Notes under the pieces: generated by a model | What the model saw: the letters and a program-made list of their open reading frames with translations, nothing else | Databases searched by the model: none | Told to the model about the DNA's origin: nothing | Part shown: one piece after another, positions 25,180 to 33,725 of the stretch | Numbering within the stretch: position 1 is the stretch's first letter | Layout: each line of letters opens with the position of its first letter | Position numbers and translations under genes: made by a program | Source: JANOYJ01 sp963792485 | GTDB lineage: Bacteria; Pseudomonadota; Alphaproteobacteria; Rhizobiales; Rhizobiaceae | Assembly: GCA_963792485.1 (NCBI GenBank) | Contig: CAWBWL010000004.1 | Coordinates: forward strand, 106,338 to 170,337 | Length of the DNA: 64,000 nucleotides | Reading direction: 5' to 3'

Positions 25180-26178
25180 TCAGAGTCCCATGCCCGCCAA
25201 TTCGTCGACAGTGTCGGCGTTGATCGGGATCAGGTTATTGGTGATGATGTTCTTGGTGGCGGCATCCGGCGAGACTTTGCCAAGGCCGGGAATTTCCGTG
25301 CCTTCTTCAATCTTGCCGCCGTCAATCAGCATCTTGCCCATCGTCACGAAAACTTTGCCCGCTTCTTTCGGGTTCCACATGAACCCCCCGGAAATTGCGC
25401 CGTCCTTGATGAGCTTTTGGCCTTGGCCCGGCGAATGCGGACCGATGACATGCACCTTGCCGACAAGCTTGCGCTCCTCGATCGCGCGGCCAGCGCCGAT
25501 CGGACCCTGGCTGCCGAAGGCGAGGAAGCCGACCAGATCAGGATTGGCGGCCATCACGTCGAGCGCGGTCTTGCGGCTGTCGTCAACGTTTTCTGCCACG
25601 CCGTAACGCTCGCCGACCAGTTTCAGGTCAGGATATTTCTCCTTGAGATAGGCAATCGCCGCGTCGGCCCAGGCGTTGTGAAGCGGAACGGTGAGCGAGC
25701 CGACATAGACGGCATAGCTGCCCTTGCCTCCGGTCTTTTTCCCAAAGAGCTCGGCATGTGTCTCGCCAAAGCCTTGGGCAGAGGCCATTTCGAAGTCCCA
25801 GTCCTTGTTGACGATGCCGGGGCCTTCATGGATCACCACTTTGATGCCGGCCTTCATCGCTTTTTCCAGCACAGGCTCCAGCGCCTTTTCGTCATTGGGC
25901 ACAACGCCGATGGCGTTCACGCCCTTGGCGATCAAATCTTCAATGGCGCGGACTTGCAAAGCGGGATCGGCGCTGGTGGGCCCGATCATGGAGGCGTCGA
26001 CGCCAAGCGCTTCGCCCTGTTCCTTGATGCCAGCTTCCATGGCGTTGAACCAGGGAATGCCGCCGATCTTCACGACGACGCCCATGGTGGGCTTGCTCTG
26101 GGCGAAAGAAAAACTCGACGCGGCAATGGCGACGGCAGCAACCGTACCGGTCACAGCAAGAAAATGTCTACGAAGCAT
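25180..26178 (-). CDS. Sugar ABC transporter substrate-binding protein (RhaS/LsrB-like)
   Basis: This 332-residue periplasmic protein starts at the ATG at 26178, preceded by GGAGGAAT. The N-terminus 'LRRHFLAVTGTVAAVAIAAS' with SFSFAQS is a signal peptide. 'VVVKIGGIPWFNAMEAGIKE' and 'DLIAKGVNAIGVVPNDEKAL' are typical of the rhamnose/autoinducer-2-binding branch of type-1 periplasmic binding proteins. It heads the cluster 2 operon (binding protein, ATPase, two permeases, epimerase, kinase, aldolase) and is divergent from a LacI regulator with two palindromic sites between them. Confidence 0.9.
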   Translation of the reverse strand: MLRRHFLAVTGTVAAVAIAASSFSFAQSKPTMGVVVKIGGIPWFNAMEAGIKEQGEALGVDASMIGPTSADPALQVRAIEDLIAKGVNAIGVVPNDEKALEPVLEKAMKAGIKVVIHEGPGIVNKDWDFEMASAQGFGETHAELFGKKTGGKGSYAVYVGSLTVPLHNAWADAAIAYLKEKYPDLKLVGERYGVAENVDDSRKTALDVMAANPDLVGFLAFGSQGPIGAGRAIEERKLVGKVHVIGPHSPGQGQKLIKDGAISGGFMWNPKEAGKVFVTMGKMLIDGGKIEEGTEIPGLGKVSPDAATKNIITNNLIPINADTVDELAGMGL

Positions 26179-26216
26179 GTATTCCTCCCATAATTGCCAA
26201 ACGGCAAACTGCATTT

Positions 26217-26232
26217 GCACAATCGATTGTGC
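26217..26232. promoter_or_regulatory. LacI-type operator 1, cluster 2
   Basis: GCACAATCGATTGTGC is a perfect 16-bp palindrome with a central CG, the classic LacI-family operator form. It lies 39 bp upstream of the binding-protein start. A near copy lies 74 bp further upstream. Confidence 0.8.
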
Positions 26233-26305
26233 CACCTGTTAAATGACAATACGGAGCCGCTTTATCCGGTTCCGCGACGCCCGCCTCCCGGGAGCGTCAT
26301 TTGCA

Positions 26306-26325
26306 TTGCACCATCGATTGTGCAA
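26306..26325. promoter_or_regulatory. LacI-type operator 2, cluster 2
   Basis: TTGCACCATCGATTGTGCAA is a 20-bp palindrome with one mismatched pair and shares the core of operator 1. It lies about 68 bp before the regulator gene at 26393. Two operators roughly 90 bp apart would allow looping and joint control of regulator and operon. Confidence 0.8.
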
Positions 26326-26392
26326 GAACACACCAGTTACCATTATGTGTCAAGAGGCATTTTTTGATCTTCAAATGGTTGGTTGAATAGAG

Positions 26393-27424
26393 ATGGCGGC
26401 CGGCAAAACCACAATCTATGACATCGCCCAACTGTCAGGCACGTCGCCTTCAACGGTGAGCGCAGTTCTGAACGGCACTTGGGCGAGCCGCCGCATCGGC
26501 TTGTCGACGGTCGAAGCTGTCCGTGAGGTCGCGCTGCAACAGGGCTATTCGATAAACCTACAGGCACGCGGCTTGCGGCGGGCGCGGTCAGGCTTGGTTG
26601 GCATGATCATCCCGGAGCACGAGAACCGGTTCTTTTCTTCCCTAAGCCAGAACTTTGACAAACTCGCCCGCGAGCGCGGTCTGTGTCCCGTCATCGCCAG
26701 CACGCTGCGCAATCCAGACGAGGAACGCCGCGTTGTCGAGACGTTTATCTCATACGCCGTTGACGCCATTTTCATTGCAGGCGCAAGCGACCCGGAGCAA
26801 CTTGGCTCGCTGTGCGCCGAAGCCAATCTCAAACATATCTTCGTTGACTTGCCCGGGTATGACGCGCCCTCTGTGGTTACCGATAATTTTGACGGAGCGC
26901 GCCAACTCACTGAGACCATTCTCGCCGGAATGCAGCAGAGTGAGGGCGAACCGCTCATAGCGCCCTACTTTCTCGGTGGCTCCGAGACAGATCATGCCAC
27001 AACGCGCCGTCTCGAAGGTTTCCGCCATGCGGCGAAGGCGCACGGCATTTTGCTCGACAAGGAGCACGTCATTCAATGCGGTTACGAATCCGAGGCTGCC
27101 GAAAGCGCCATCCGCGACCTTTGCAACCGTCTGGGCGATGTGCCACGCGGCATTTTCGTTAACTCGCTGACAGTGTTCGAAGGCTTGATGAGCCACATGG
27201 TCAATCTGCCCCCAAGCGCGTTTGAGCGAAGCGCCATCGGATGTTTTGACTATGACCCGTTCGCCGCCTTCTTTCAATTTCCGGTCTACATGATCCGCCA
27301 GGACTCTTACGGACTGATCGCCAAAGCCTATGAGCTGCTCGACCGCGACGAGCAAAACCCGGTCATCCACGAGGTTAAACCAAAGCTCATCGCGCCACGC
27401 ACCATCGCTCTTGACGGTGGCTAA
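26393..27424 (+). CDS. LacI-family transcriptional regulator of cluster 2
   Basis: This is a 343-residue regulator with an N-terminal helix-turn-helix 'TIYDIAQLSGTSPSTVSAVL', hinge region 'LQARGLRRARSGLVGMIIPE' and a periplasmic-binding-like effector domain ('AVDAIFIAGASDPEQLGSL', 'CFDYDPFAAFFQFPVYMIRQ'). It is transcribed away from the cluster 2 operon across a region with two LacI-type palindromes, so it almost certainly represses that operon and itself until the sugar is present. It ends in a four-base overlap with the convergent CoA-transferase gene. Confidence 0.92.
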   Translation: MAAGKTTIYDIAQLSGTSPSTVSAVLNGTWASRRIGLSTVEAVREVALQQGYSINLQARGLRRARSGLVGMIIPEHENRFFSSLSQNFDKLARERGLCPVIASTLRNPDEERRVVETFISYAVDAIFIAGASDPEQLGSLCAEANLKHIFVDLPGYDAPSVVTDNFDGARQLTETILAGMQQSEGEPLIAPYFLGGSETDHATTRRLEGFRHAAKAHGILLDKEHVIQCGYESEAAESAIRDLCNRLGDVPRGIFVNSLTVFEGLMSHMVNLPPSAFERSAIGCFDYDPFAAFFQFPVYMIRQDSYGLIAKAYELLDRDEQNPVIHEVKPKLIAPRTIALDGG

Positions 27425-28050
27425 GCGACGATCTTCGCCTCGGTTGATGCGCGCAGTTCCGCCTCGCTGACGCCATTCGCCAGTTCAACAATTTTGAGGC
27501 CACCCGGGACGACGTCGAGAACGCCAAGATTGCTGATGATCCGGTTGACGACTGCCTTGCCGGTCAGCGGCAGGGTGCAGGCTTTGAGCACCTTGCTCTC
27601 GCCCGCCTTGTTGGTGTGATCCATGACCACGACAACCCGCCCTACCCCGGCCACAAGGTCCATCGCCCCGCCCATGCCTTTGACCAGCTTGCCCGGGATC
27701 ATCCAGTTGGCAAGGTCGCCCTCCTCAGACACTTCCATCGCACCGAGAATAGCCATGGCAATTTTACCGCCGCGGATCATGGCAAAGGACTGCGCGCTGT
27801 CGAAGAAAGAGGTTTTTGGCAGCTCTGTGATCGTCTGCTTGCCGGCGTTGATGAGGTCAGCGTCTTCCTCGCCCTCAAAGGGGAATGGGCCCATGCCGAG
27901 CATGCCGTTTTCCGACTGCAGCGTCACTTCGATGCCTTCGGGAATATAGTTCGCCACAAGAGTCGGAATGCCGATGCCAAGATTGACATACCAGCCGTCC
28001 TGCAGCTCATTCGCCGCGCGCGCGGCCATCTGGTTGCGGTCCCAGGGCAT
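27421..28050 (-). CDS. scoB: 3-oxoacid CoA-transferase subunit B
   Basis: This 209-residue beta subunit carries the CoA-transferase signature around 'GIEVTLQSENGMLGMGPFPF', where the glutamate of SENG forms the covalent glutamyl-CoA intermediate. 'DGWYVNLGIGIPTLVANYIP' is the N-terminal glycine-rich motif. With subunit A it would transfer CoA from succinyl-CoA to acetoacetate or another 3-oxoacid. Its start overlaps by one base the stop of a small protein gene that separates it from subunit A. Confidence 0.92.
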   Translation of the reverse strand: MPWDRNQMAARAANELQDGWYVNLGIGIPTLVANYIPEGIEVTLQSENGMLGMGPFPFEGEEDADLINAGKQTITELPKTSFFDSAQSFAMIRGGKIAMAILGAMEVSEEGDLANWMIPGKLVKGMGGAMDLVAGVGRVVVVMDHTNKAGESKVLKACTLPLTGKAVVNRIISNLGVLDVVPGGLKIVELANGVSEAELRASTEAKIVA

Positions 28051-28325
28051 CAGCGCCCCCCCTTTTTAGGTTTCTTCGCAGGTCCAGGGAAGTCGTCGTC
28101 CGGCAGCATGTCATACATATCCATCGGCAAGTTGGAAGCCGCCGCCATGAAGGCATTCAGGTTCGCGGCGCTCGCCTGAACCATGGCGCCAACCAGCACC
28201 GGATTCGCGCGCGCAAAACCGGCTCCGAAGGTGGCGTCAATCTTGATAATAGCTGCGTCGAAAAAGCCATCGGTGTACCCGGTTGCGGCGGCGACACTGT
28301 CGTCACTGTCTTCGATCAAGCCCAT
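28050..28325 (-). CDS. Small hypothetical protein between CoA-transferase subunits
   Basis: The product is about 91 residues: 'MGLIEDSDDSVAAATGYTDG', an alanine/methionine-rich middle ('VQASAANLNAFMAAASN') and an acidic then basic tail (PDDDFPGPAKKPKKGGR). No family is recognised. The ATG overlaps the scoA stop as TGATG, and the stop overlaps the scoB start, so it is translationally coupled to both subunits. The tight coupling supports a real gene, possibly an assembly factor or third subunit; that role is inference. Confidence 0.65.
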   Translation of the reverse strand: MGLIEDSDDSVAAATGYTDGFFDAAIIKIDATFGAGFARANPVLVGAMVQASAANLNAFMAAASNLPMDMYDMLPDDDFPGPAKKPKKGGR

Positions 28326-29031
28326 CACACGGTCTCCCTTTTGCGAACGGTGCGCTGTTCAATGCGCTTTTCATGCTCGACCCTGAATGAGCCGGTGGAC
28401 ATAGATGCCCGGCAGATGGATGCCGTCCGGGTCAAGCGAACCGACCGGCACGATTTCCTCAACCTCGGCGACGCAGACCTTGCCGCAAGTGGCGGCGGGC
28501 GGATTGAAGTTGCGGGCGGTTTTACGGAAAACGAGATTGCCGGTCGCATCCGCCTTCCAGGCTTTGACGATGGAAAGGTCAGCGAAAATGCCCTGCTCCA
28601 GAATATAGGTCTGGCCGTTGAACTCCTTGTGCTCCTTGCCCTCGGCAATTACCGTGCCGACGCCGGTCTTAGTGTAGAAGCCCGGAATGCCAGCGCCGCC
28701 GGCGCGCATGCGCTCGGCGAGCGTGCCTTGCGGGTTGAACTCAAGCTCCAATTCCCCGCGACAGATATTGCCGCATGAACTCGGCGTTTTCGCCCACATA
28801 GGACGACAGCATTTTCTTCACCTGGCGGTTTTCGAGAAGCACACCTAGACCGAACCCGTCGACGCCGGCATTGTTGGAGGCGATGGTCAGGTTCTTCGCG
28901 CCATGTTCGCGGATCGCCGCAATCAGCAGCTCAGGAATGCCGCAAAGGCCAAATCCGCCCGCCGCGATAAACATGCCGTCATGCAGAAGCCCGTCGAGCG
29001 CAGCGGCTGCATTCGGATAGATTTTCTTCAT
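28325..29031 (-). CDS. scoA: 3-oxoacid CoA-transferase subunit A (two frameshifts)
   Basis: The ATG at 29031 begins 'MKKIYPNAAAALDGLLHDGM' and shows the alpha-subunit motif 'IAAGGFGLCGIPELLI' and 'NNAGVDGFGLGVLLENRQVK'. After MRQYLS an extra base near 28757 shifts the frame; the sequence resumes as GELELEFNPQGTLAERMRAGG. A second extra base near 28380 separates HRLIQ from VEHEKRIEQRTVRKRE, the usual subunit-A C-terminus. Corrected length is about 234 residues, normal for the family. Both breaks leave conserved sequence intact, favouring sequence errors. Confidence 0.85.
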
Positions 29032-29259
29032 CAAGACTTGCCCTTCAAATGCGCCCAACGCTCCGGTAATCGGCGCCCGCTCAATCCAATGTGCATAGGA
29101 GCTTTTCGCCCAGAACGGGGGCGAAGATCAACCGGTCTTTTTGCGGCGCAGCATTTTCTCCGCTCTCGCCAAGAGCAGTGAGAGAAATATCCATCAGGAT
29201 TTGAGGCGAAGGAAAAAAACGAGCGCGCGCAGACGGAGTGTTCACGACCGGGGAGGTCT

Positions 29260-30339
29260 CTAGATGACTTGTCCATCCGGCCCAAACAAATGCGCGCGCT
29301 CGGCGTCAATTGCGAGGCCGACATTTGTGCCTGAGGCAATTTGCAGATCGCCGGCGCCCTCGACAATCATTTGACCGGACGGCGTGTCCACATAAACGAA
29401 AGTGGAGTTTCCAAGCTGTTCAACAACAGTTGTCGTGCCGCCAAAGGTCGCCTGCTTGTCGCCCGATTTCGTGAGACGCACATGTTCAGGGCGGATTCCT
29501 ATTTCGACATTTCCCGAAGCGACGGAACCGGCTCTCGCCTTCATTACGAATTTTGGCTGGCCGGCCAATTGGAGGCTTACACTTTTGCCGTTGGCAGCAC
29601 TGACTGTGGCAGCAAGAAAGTTCATGGCGGGCGAGCCGATGAAAGAGGCCACAAACTTATTGGCCGGGGAGTTGTAAAGCTCCAGCGGCGAGCCTGATTG
29701 CGAAATCCTGCCCTTGTCCAAAACAACGATTTTGTCGGCCAGCGTCATGGCCTCGACCTGGTCATGCGTGACGTAAATCATCGTTGTCTTCAAATTCAAA
29801 TGCAGCTTGGCCAGCTCCAGCCGCATCTGCACGCGCAGGAGCGCGTCCAGATTGGACAGCGGCTCGTCGAACAGGAACACTTCCGGGTCGCGCACCAGGG
29901 CGCGGCCGATGGCGACTCGTTGGCGCTGGCCGCCGGAGAGCTGGGCCGGGCGGCGGTCCATCAATTCTTCCAATTGTAAAAGCTTGGCCACCTTGTCGGC
30001 GCGCTCGTTCTGGTCGGATTTTTTCATTCCGGCCAGCGACATTGAGAAGCAGATATTCCCGCGCACCGTCAGGTGCGGATAGAGCGCGTAGGACTGGAAC
30101 ACCATGGCCACACGGCGCTGGGCGGGCGGCAGGAAGGTCACGTCAGTGCCGCCGATTTGGATATTGCCTTCCGACACCTGTTCCAATCCGGCGATCATGC
30201 GCAGCAGCGTGGACTTGCCGCAGCCGGACGGGCCGAGCAGCGCGCAGAACGAGCCGTCCGCGACGAAGAGATCCAGATTGCGGATGACCTCGACCGCGCC
30301 GAATCGCTTGCTGATGCCTTTGAGTTCAACCGATGCCAT
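29260..30339 (-). CDS. Carbohydrate ABC transporter ATP-binding protein (UgpC/MsmK/MalK type)
   Basis: This 359-residue ATPase has Walker A 'LLGPSGCGKSTLLRMIAGLE', Q-loop 'MVFQSYALYPHLTV', signature 'LSGGQRQRVAIGRALV', Walker B 'VFLFDEPLSNLD' and the H-loop 'MIYVTHDQVEAM'. After residue about 240 comes the TOBE/OB-fold regulatory domain ('EIGIRPEHVRL', 'VEQLGNSTFVYVDT'). It is the last gene of cassette 3, four bases after the second permease. The 228 bp between it and scoA contain no recognisable gene. Confidence 0.93.
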   Translation of the reverse strand: MASVELKGISKRFGAVEVIRNLDLFVADGSFCALLGPSGCGKSTLLRMIAGLEQVSEGNIQIGGTDVTFLPPAQRRVAMVFQSYALYPHLTVRGNICFSMSLAGMKKSDQNERADKVAKLLQLEELMDRRPAQLSGGQRQRVAIGRALVRDPEVFLFDEPLSNLDALLRVQMRLELAKLHLNLKTTMIYVTHDQVEAMTLADKIVVLDKGRISQSGSPLELYNSPANKFVASFIGSPAMNFLAATVSAANGKSVSLQLAGQPKFVMKARAGSVASGNVEIGIRPEHVRLTKSGDKQATFGGTTTVVEQLGNSTFVYVDTPSGQMIVEGAGDLQIASGTNVGLAIDAERAHLFGPDGQVI

Positions 30340-30342
30340 GCT

Positions 30343-31236
30343 TTACCCCTTGATGCCCGCTGTCAGCATGATGGCCTGCGTCACCCTGCGCTGGAAAATC
30401 AGATAGAGAAGCGCCACCGGCAGGCCAGCAAGAATGGCGGTCGCAAGCTGGCGCGCATATTTGACGCCGAACGCGTCGGTCACCTGCGTGATGCCCACAG
30501 TGACGTTAAACATGTTCTCCGATGTGGTGACGAGGAACGGCCAGAGGAACGCGTTCCAGGCGCCGATGAAGGCGATGATGGAAAGCGCCGTGGTGATGCC
30601 CCAGTTCATCGGCAGATAGAGGCGGAACAGCAATTGCAATTCGGTCGCGCCGTCAATGACCGCCGCCTCGCGGAAGTCCTTCGGCACGGAGTCGAAAAAC
30701 TGCTTGTAGATCATCACCGTCACCGGCGCGATCAGCTGCGGCAGGATGACGCCCGCCCAGGTGTTGATCAGCTTGAACTGGCTCATCAAAACGAAATGGT
30801 TGACGATCAGCGCCGGGATCGGGACCATGAAGCTGGCGAGGATCATCCACCACAGCAGCTTGCGGCCCGGAAACTCGAGCTGCGAAATCGCATAGCCCGC
30901 CGCCGCGCTCATGGTGATGACAAGGAAAGTCACCGCGAGCGAGGTGACGATTGAATTCAGATACCAGATGCCGATCTTGGTTTGGAACAGCGTGAAAGTG
31001 TAGGCTTCAAAGGTGAAGCGCTCGGGCCAGAGCTCGATGCCCGGGCGCACCACGTCCTGCTCCGGCTTGAAGCTCGTCACCAGCGCCCAATAGATCGGGA
31101 AGGCCCAGAAGATCGCCACAACAACGGTCAACACAGTGATGACGAGACCAATGCGGTCGAGTCGCTTGATCCGGTTCCAGTTTGACGGGTCGGCAGTTGC
31201 GGCGCGAAGTGGCTGGTCGAGGGCAACGGTGCTCAT
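30343..31236 (-). CDS. Carbohydrate ABC transporter permease (MalG type)
   Basis: This 297-residue inner-membrane protein has six hydrophobic segments. The EAA loop reads 'DFREAAVIDGATELQLLFRL', with YLPMNWGITTALSIIAF following. It overlaps the MalF-type permease gene by four bases. With that protein it forms the translocation pore of the CUT1 importer of cluster 3. Confidence 0.92.
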   Translation of the reverse strand: MSTVALDQPLRAATADPSNWNRIKRLDRIGLVITVLTVVVAIFWAFPIYWALVTSFKPEQDVVRPGIELWPERFTFEAYTFTLFQTKIGIWYLNSIVTSLAVTFLVITMSAAAGYAISQLEFPGRKLLWWMILASFMVPIPALIVNHFVLMSQFKLINTWAGVILPQLIAPVTVMIYKQFFDSVPKDFREAAVIDGATELQLLFRLYLPMNWGITTALSIIAFIGAWNAFLWPFLVTTSENMFNVTVGITQVTDAFGVKYARQLATAILAGLPVALLYLIFQRRVTQAIMLTAGIKG

Positions 31237-32111
31237 TTTTCACCCCGCGCGCGCAGCAGCTGATATTGCAGAACCGAGACAATGACGATGATGGCGAACA
31301 GGACAAGCGCGACCGTGGCGCCATAGCCGCCCTGGTTCTTCTGGAAAGCCGCCCGGTAAATCAGCTGCACCATGCCCAGGGTCGCGTCGCCGCGGCCCCC
31401 GATGGAAAACAGGTAGATCTGATCGAAAATTTTCAGTTGCAAAATAAGCTGGATCGTCGCGACGAGCACCGTAATCGGCCAGATCAGCGGCCAAGTGATG
31501 CGGGTGAACTGCTGCCAGCGCGTTGCGCCATCGAGTTCCGAGGCCTCGTAGATTTCGCTGGAAATGTTGCGCAGCCCGGCAATGAACAGGAGGACGTTGA
31601 AGCCGATCAGCCACCAGATCGTCACCCAGGCGACGGTCGGCATGAAGAGCGGCAGGGTGCGGAAAATAGGGACATTCTGGCCATAGAAATAGGCGATCGG
31701 ATATTGGAACAAGCCGAACTGCGAATCGAGCAGCCAGTTCCAGATGCGGTAAACAACCGAGACCGGCAGAATATAGGGCAGGAAGAATGCCGCAAGAACC
31801 GCGCTCTGCCACCAGCCCTTCAAGCGGTTCACGCCAAGCGCAATGACGAGACCGAGAAGTGTGCTTGGGATAACGGTCAGCAGCACAAAATACAGCGTGT
31901 TCCACACGGCGACGCTGAACAGGCGGTCGGAGAAAAGCCGGTAGTAGTTCTTGAGGCCGACCCAAGACCCCGCGCCGATCAGCGGCGCATCGGTGAAGGT
32001 CATGCCGATCATTTTGATTGTCGGGTAGACGAACAGCAGGCCGTAAACAATCAGGAACGGCGCAATCAGGATCAGCGCGGTGGCCGTTTGCGAGCGTCTG
32101 TTTTCAAGCAT
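31233..32111 (-). CDS. Carbohydrate ABC transporter permease (MalF type)
   Basis: This is a 292-residue CUT1 permease. The EAA motif is visible in 'SEIYEASELDGATRWQQFTR' followed by ITWPLIWPITVLV, and hydrophobic segments occur at about residues 12-32, 72-95, 105-125, 155-178, 205-225 and 263-283. It follows the binding-protein gene after an 87-bp gap that contains a strong hairpin. Confidence 0.92.
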   Translation of the reverse strand: MLENRRSQTATALILIAPFLIVYGLLFVYPTIKMIGMTFTDAPLIGAGSWVGLKNYYRLFSDRLFSVAVWNTLYFVLLTVIPSTLLGLVIALGVNRLKGWWQSAVLAAFFLPYILPVSVVYRIWNWLLDSQFGLFQYPIAYFYGQNVPIFRTLPLFMPTVAWVTIWWLIGFNVLLFIAGLRNISSEIYEASELDGATRWQQFTRITWPLIWPITVLVATIQLILQLKIFDQIYLFSIGGRGDATLGMVQLIYRAAFQKNQGGYGATVALVLFAIIVIVSVLQYQLLRARGEK

Positions 32112-32142
32112 GCCCTGCCCTTATCCTGATGTCTCTGAAATA

Positions 32143-32180
32143 GAACCGGCCGATGCAGTTTGAAGCGCACCGGCCGGTTC
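32143..32180 (-). other. Stem-loop after the cluster 3 substrate-binding protein gene
   Basis: GAACCGGCCG and CGGCCGGTTC are perfect 10-bp complements around an 18-nt loop, just after the binding-protein stop and before the MalF-type permease gene. The placement suggests mRNA stabilisation or partial termination. Confidence 0.65.
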
Positions 32181-32198
32181 CGCAACCCCGGGAGGGTG

Positions 32199-33473
32199 TT
32201 ATTTCACCTGCCCCTGCAGATCGTCGCGCATGCCTTCCATGGCAGCCTGCGATTCCATTTCGCCGTTGATCGCCGGCATCAGGAAATTGCCCGCTGCATC
32301 ATAGACAGGCGAGGCAACGCCGGCCAGAACCGAGCTCGGGTCAAACACAGCGGTATCAGCCAGCTTCGAATAGGCGGCGTTTGGCTGCATGGCCTTGAAC
32401 TCATCATTATCGCGCGCCGCGTTATAGGCGGGCAGATGGCCTGCGGTCGCCCAGAAGGTGGACTTCTTGTTCATCCAGGCGATGACTTTCATCACGGCCT
32501 TGCGCTTTTCTGGCGTCATCTCCTTGCCGACATTGTTCGGAATGGCGAAGGCGTGCGAGTCGGCCCATGTGGCGGGATGAGCGAAGAAAGTCGGGATCGG
32601 GATTGCGCCCCATTCAAACAATTCGCCCTTGGCCTTCAGGTCCGTCATGGTCGGGACTTCCCAGACGCCATTGATATGCATGGCCGCCTTGCCGCCGGTG
32701 AAGAGGGCGATGGAGGCGGGATATTCGGTTGCCGCCGGCGTGAAGCCGCCAGAGACCCAATTTCGGATAACCTCGGTCGCAGCGGCTGCCTTGGCCAGAT
32801 TGTCGCCGTCAAGGAACTTGCCGTCTTTCAGGAACGAACCGTCCTGCTGGCCGAGCAGCGAGTAGAAAATGCGCCACATGGAATCGCCCGCCGCCGAATG
32901 GATCGACACGCCATACTGCGCGCCGCCCTCCTGCAGCTTCTTCAGCGCGGCGGTGAAATTGTCGATGCCGTCAAGGCCCTTTGGCAGGCCGTCATCGCCG
33001 ATCAGGCCGGCTTTGCCGAGCATGTCCTTGTTGTAGTACAGGACGACGGCATGGATATCGAAGGGCACGGCATAAGTTTTGCCGTCCACCTGCGCCGCGC
33101 CGAAATTGGCCGGAGCGTAATCGCCTGCGGCAAGGCCCGCGCCTGAAAGGTCTTCAGCGGTGATTTCGCTGAGCGCGCCCGTGGTCACGCCGAGCGGCAG
33201 CCGCGATAGATGATAGGTCATCAAGTCCGGGCCTTCGCCGACGGCTGCCGATGTCTGCACCTTGGTGTAGAACGGAATGCCCCATTCAAGCGTGGTTGGC
33301 TGGATTTCGATCTCGGCGCCCATTTCCTTGTTGAAGTCAGCAATCAGCTGCTTCATGCGCACGCCGTCGCCGCCGCCGAGGAAATCCCACCAGACGACAA
33401 CTTCCTTGGCTTCTGCGGCCGACACAAACAGCGCGGACGACAGCAGCGCTGCTCTGAGAATATTCTTGATCAC
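32199..33473 (-). CDS. Carbohydrate ABC transporter substrate-binding protein (family 1)
   Basis: This 424-residue periplasmic protein starts at the GTG at 33473, preceded by GGGAGG; a longer frame to 33515 lacks such a site. The signal peptide 'IKNILRAALLSSALFVSAAE' ends near AEA-K. 'EVVVWWDFLGGGDGVRMKQL' and 'KTYAVPFDIHAVVLYYNKDM' are typical of the MalE-like family. The C-terminal half has 'TGGKAAMHINGVWEV' and 'AFAIPNN'. It likely binds an oligosaccharide produced from plant arabinosides or glycosides, given the GH2 and GH51 genes beside it. A GATACGTATC palindrome lies upstream at 33648. Confidence 0.92.
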   Translation of the reverse strand: MIKNILRAALLSSALFVSAAEAKEVVVWWDFLGGGDGVRMKQLIADFNKEMGAEIEIQPTTLEWGIPFYTKVQTSAAVGEGPDLMTYHLSRLPLGVTTGALSEITAEDLSGAGLAAGDYAPANFGAAQVDGKTYAVPFDIHAVVLYYNKDMLGKAGLIGDDGLPKGLDGIDNFTAALKKLQEGGAQYGVSIHSAAGDSMWRIFYSLLGQQDGSFLKDGKFLDGDNLAKAAAATEVIRNWVSGGFTPAATEYPASIALFTGGKAAMHINGVWEVPTMTDLKAKGELFEWGAIPIPTFFAHPATWADSHAFAIPNNVGKEMTPEKRKAVMKVIAWMNKKSTFWATAGHLPAYNAARDNDEFKAMQPNAAYSKLADTAVFDPSSVLAGVASPVYDAAGNFLMPAINGEMESQAAMEGMRDDLQGQVK

Positions 33474-33647
33474 GATATTCCTCCCTTGTGGGCTCAAGGC
33501 CCGTTCGCCAACCAAATCCAGCCGGTTGCGGGCGCACGCGCGCCGGCTTGTTCGTTATGTCCGCCGGTGCCAGCGGCCTTCAGCTGCCACCTTCGGCCTT
33601 CCCAAAAGGAACGTATCAAACGACTGAATGTTGTCAACGGCATTTAA

Positions 33648-33657
33648 GATACGTATC
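33648..33657. promoter_or_regulatory. GATACGTATC palindrome upstream of the cluster 3 ABC operon
   Basis: A perfect 10-bp palindrome (in the context TTAAGATACGTATCGGATT) lies in the gap between the GH2 gene and the binding-protein start. A half-site, AACGTATC, occurs 37 bp to the left at 33611. Related sites precede the GH2 and GH51 genes. Confidence 0.65.
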
Positions 33658-33725
33658 GGATTATCAGATATACAAAATCATTTCAGCGATCACGATGGAA
33701 TTCTTGAGCGGAGACCGCCAAGACA

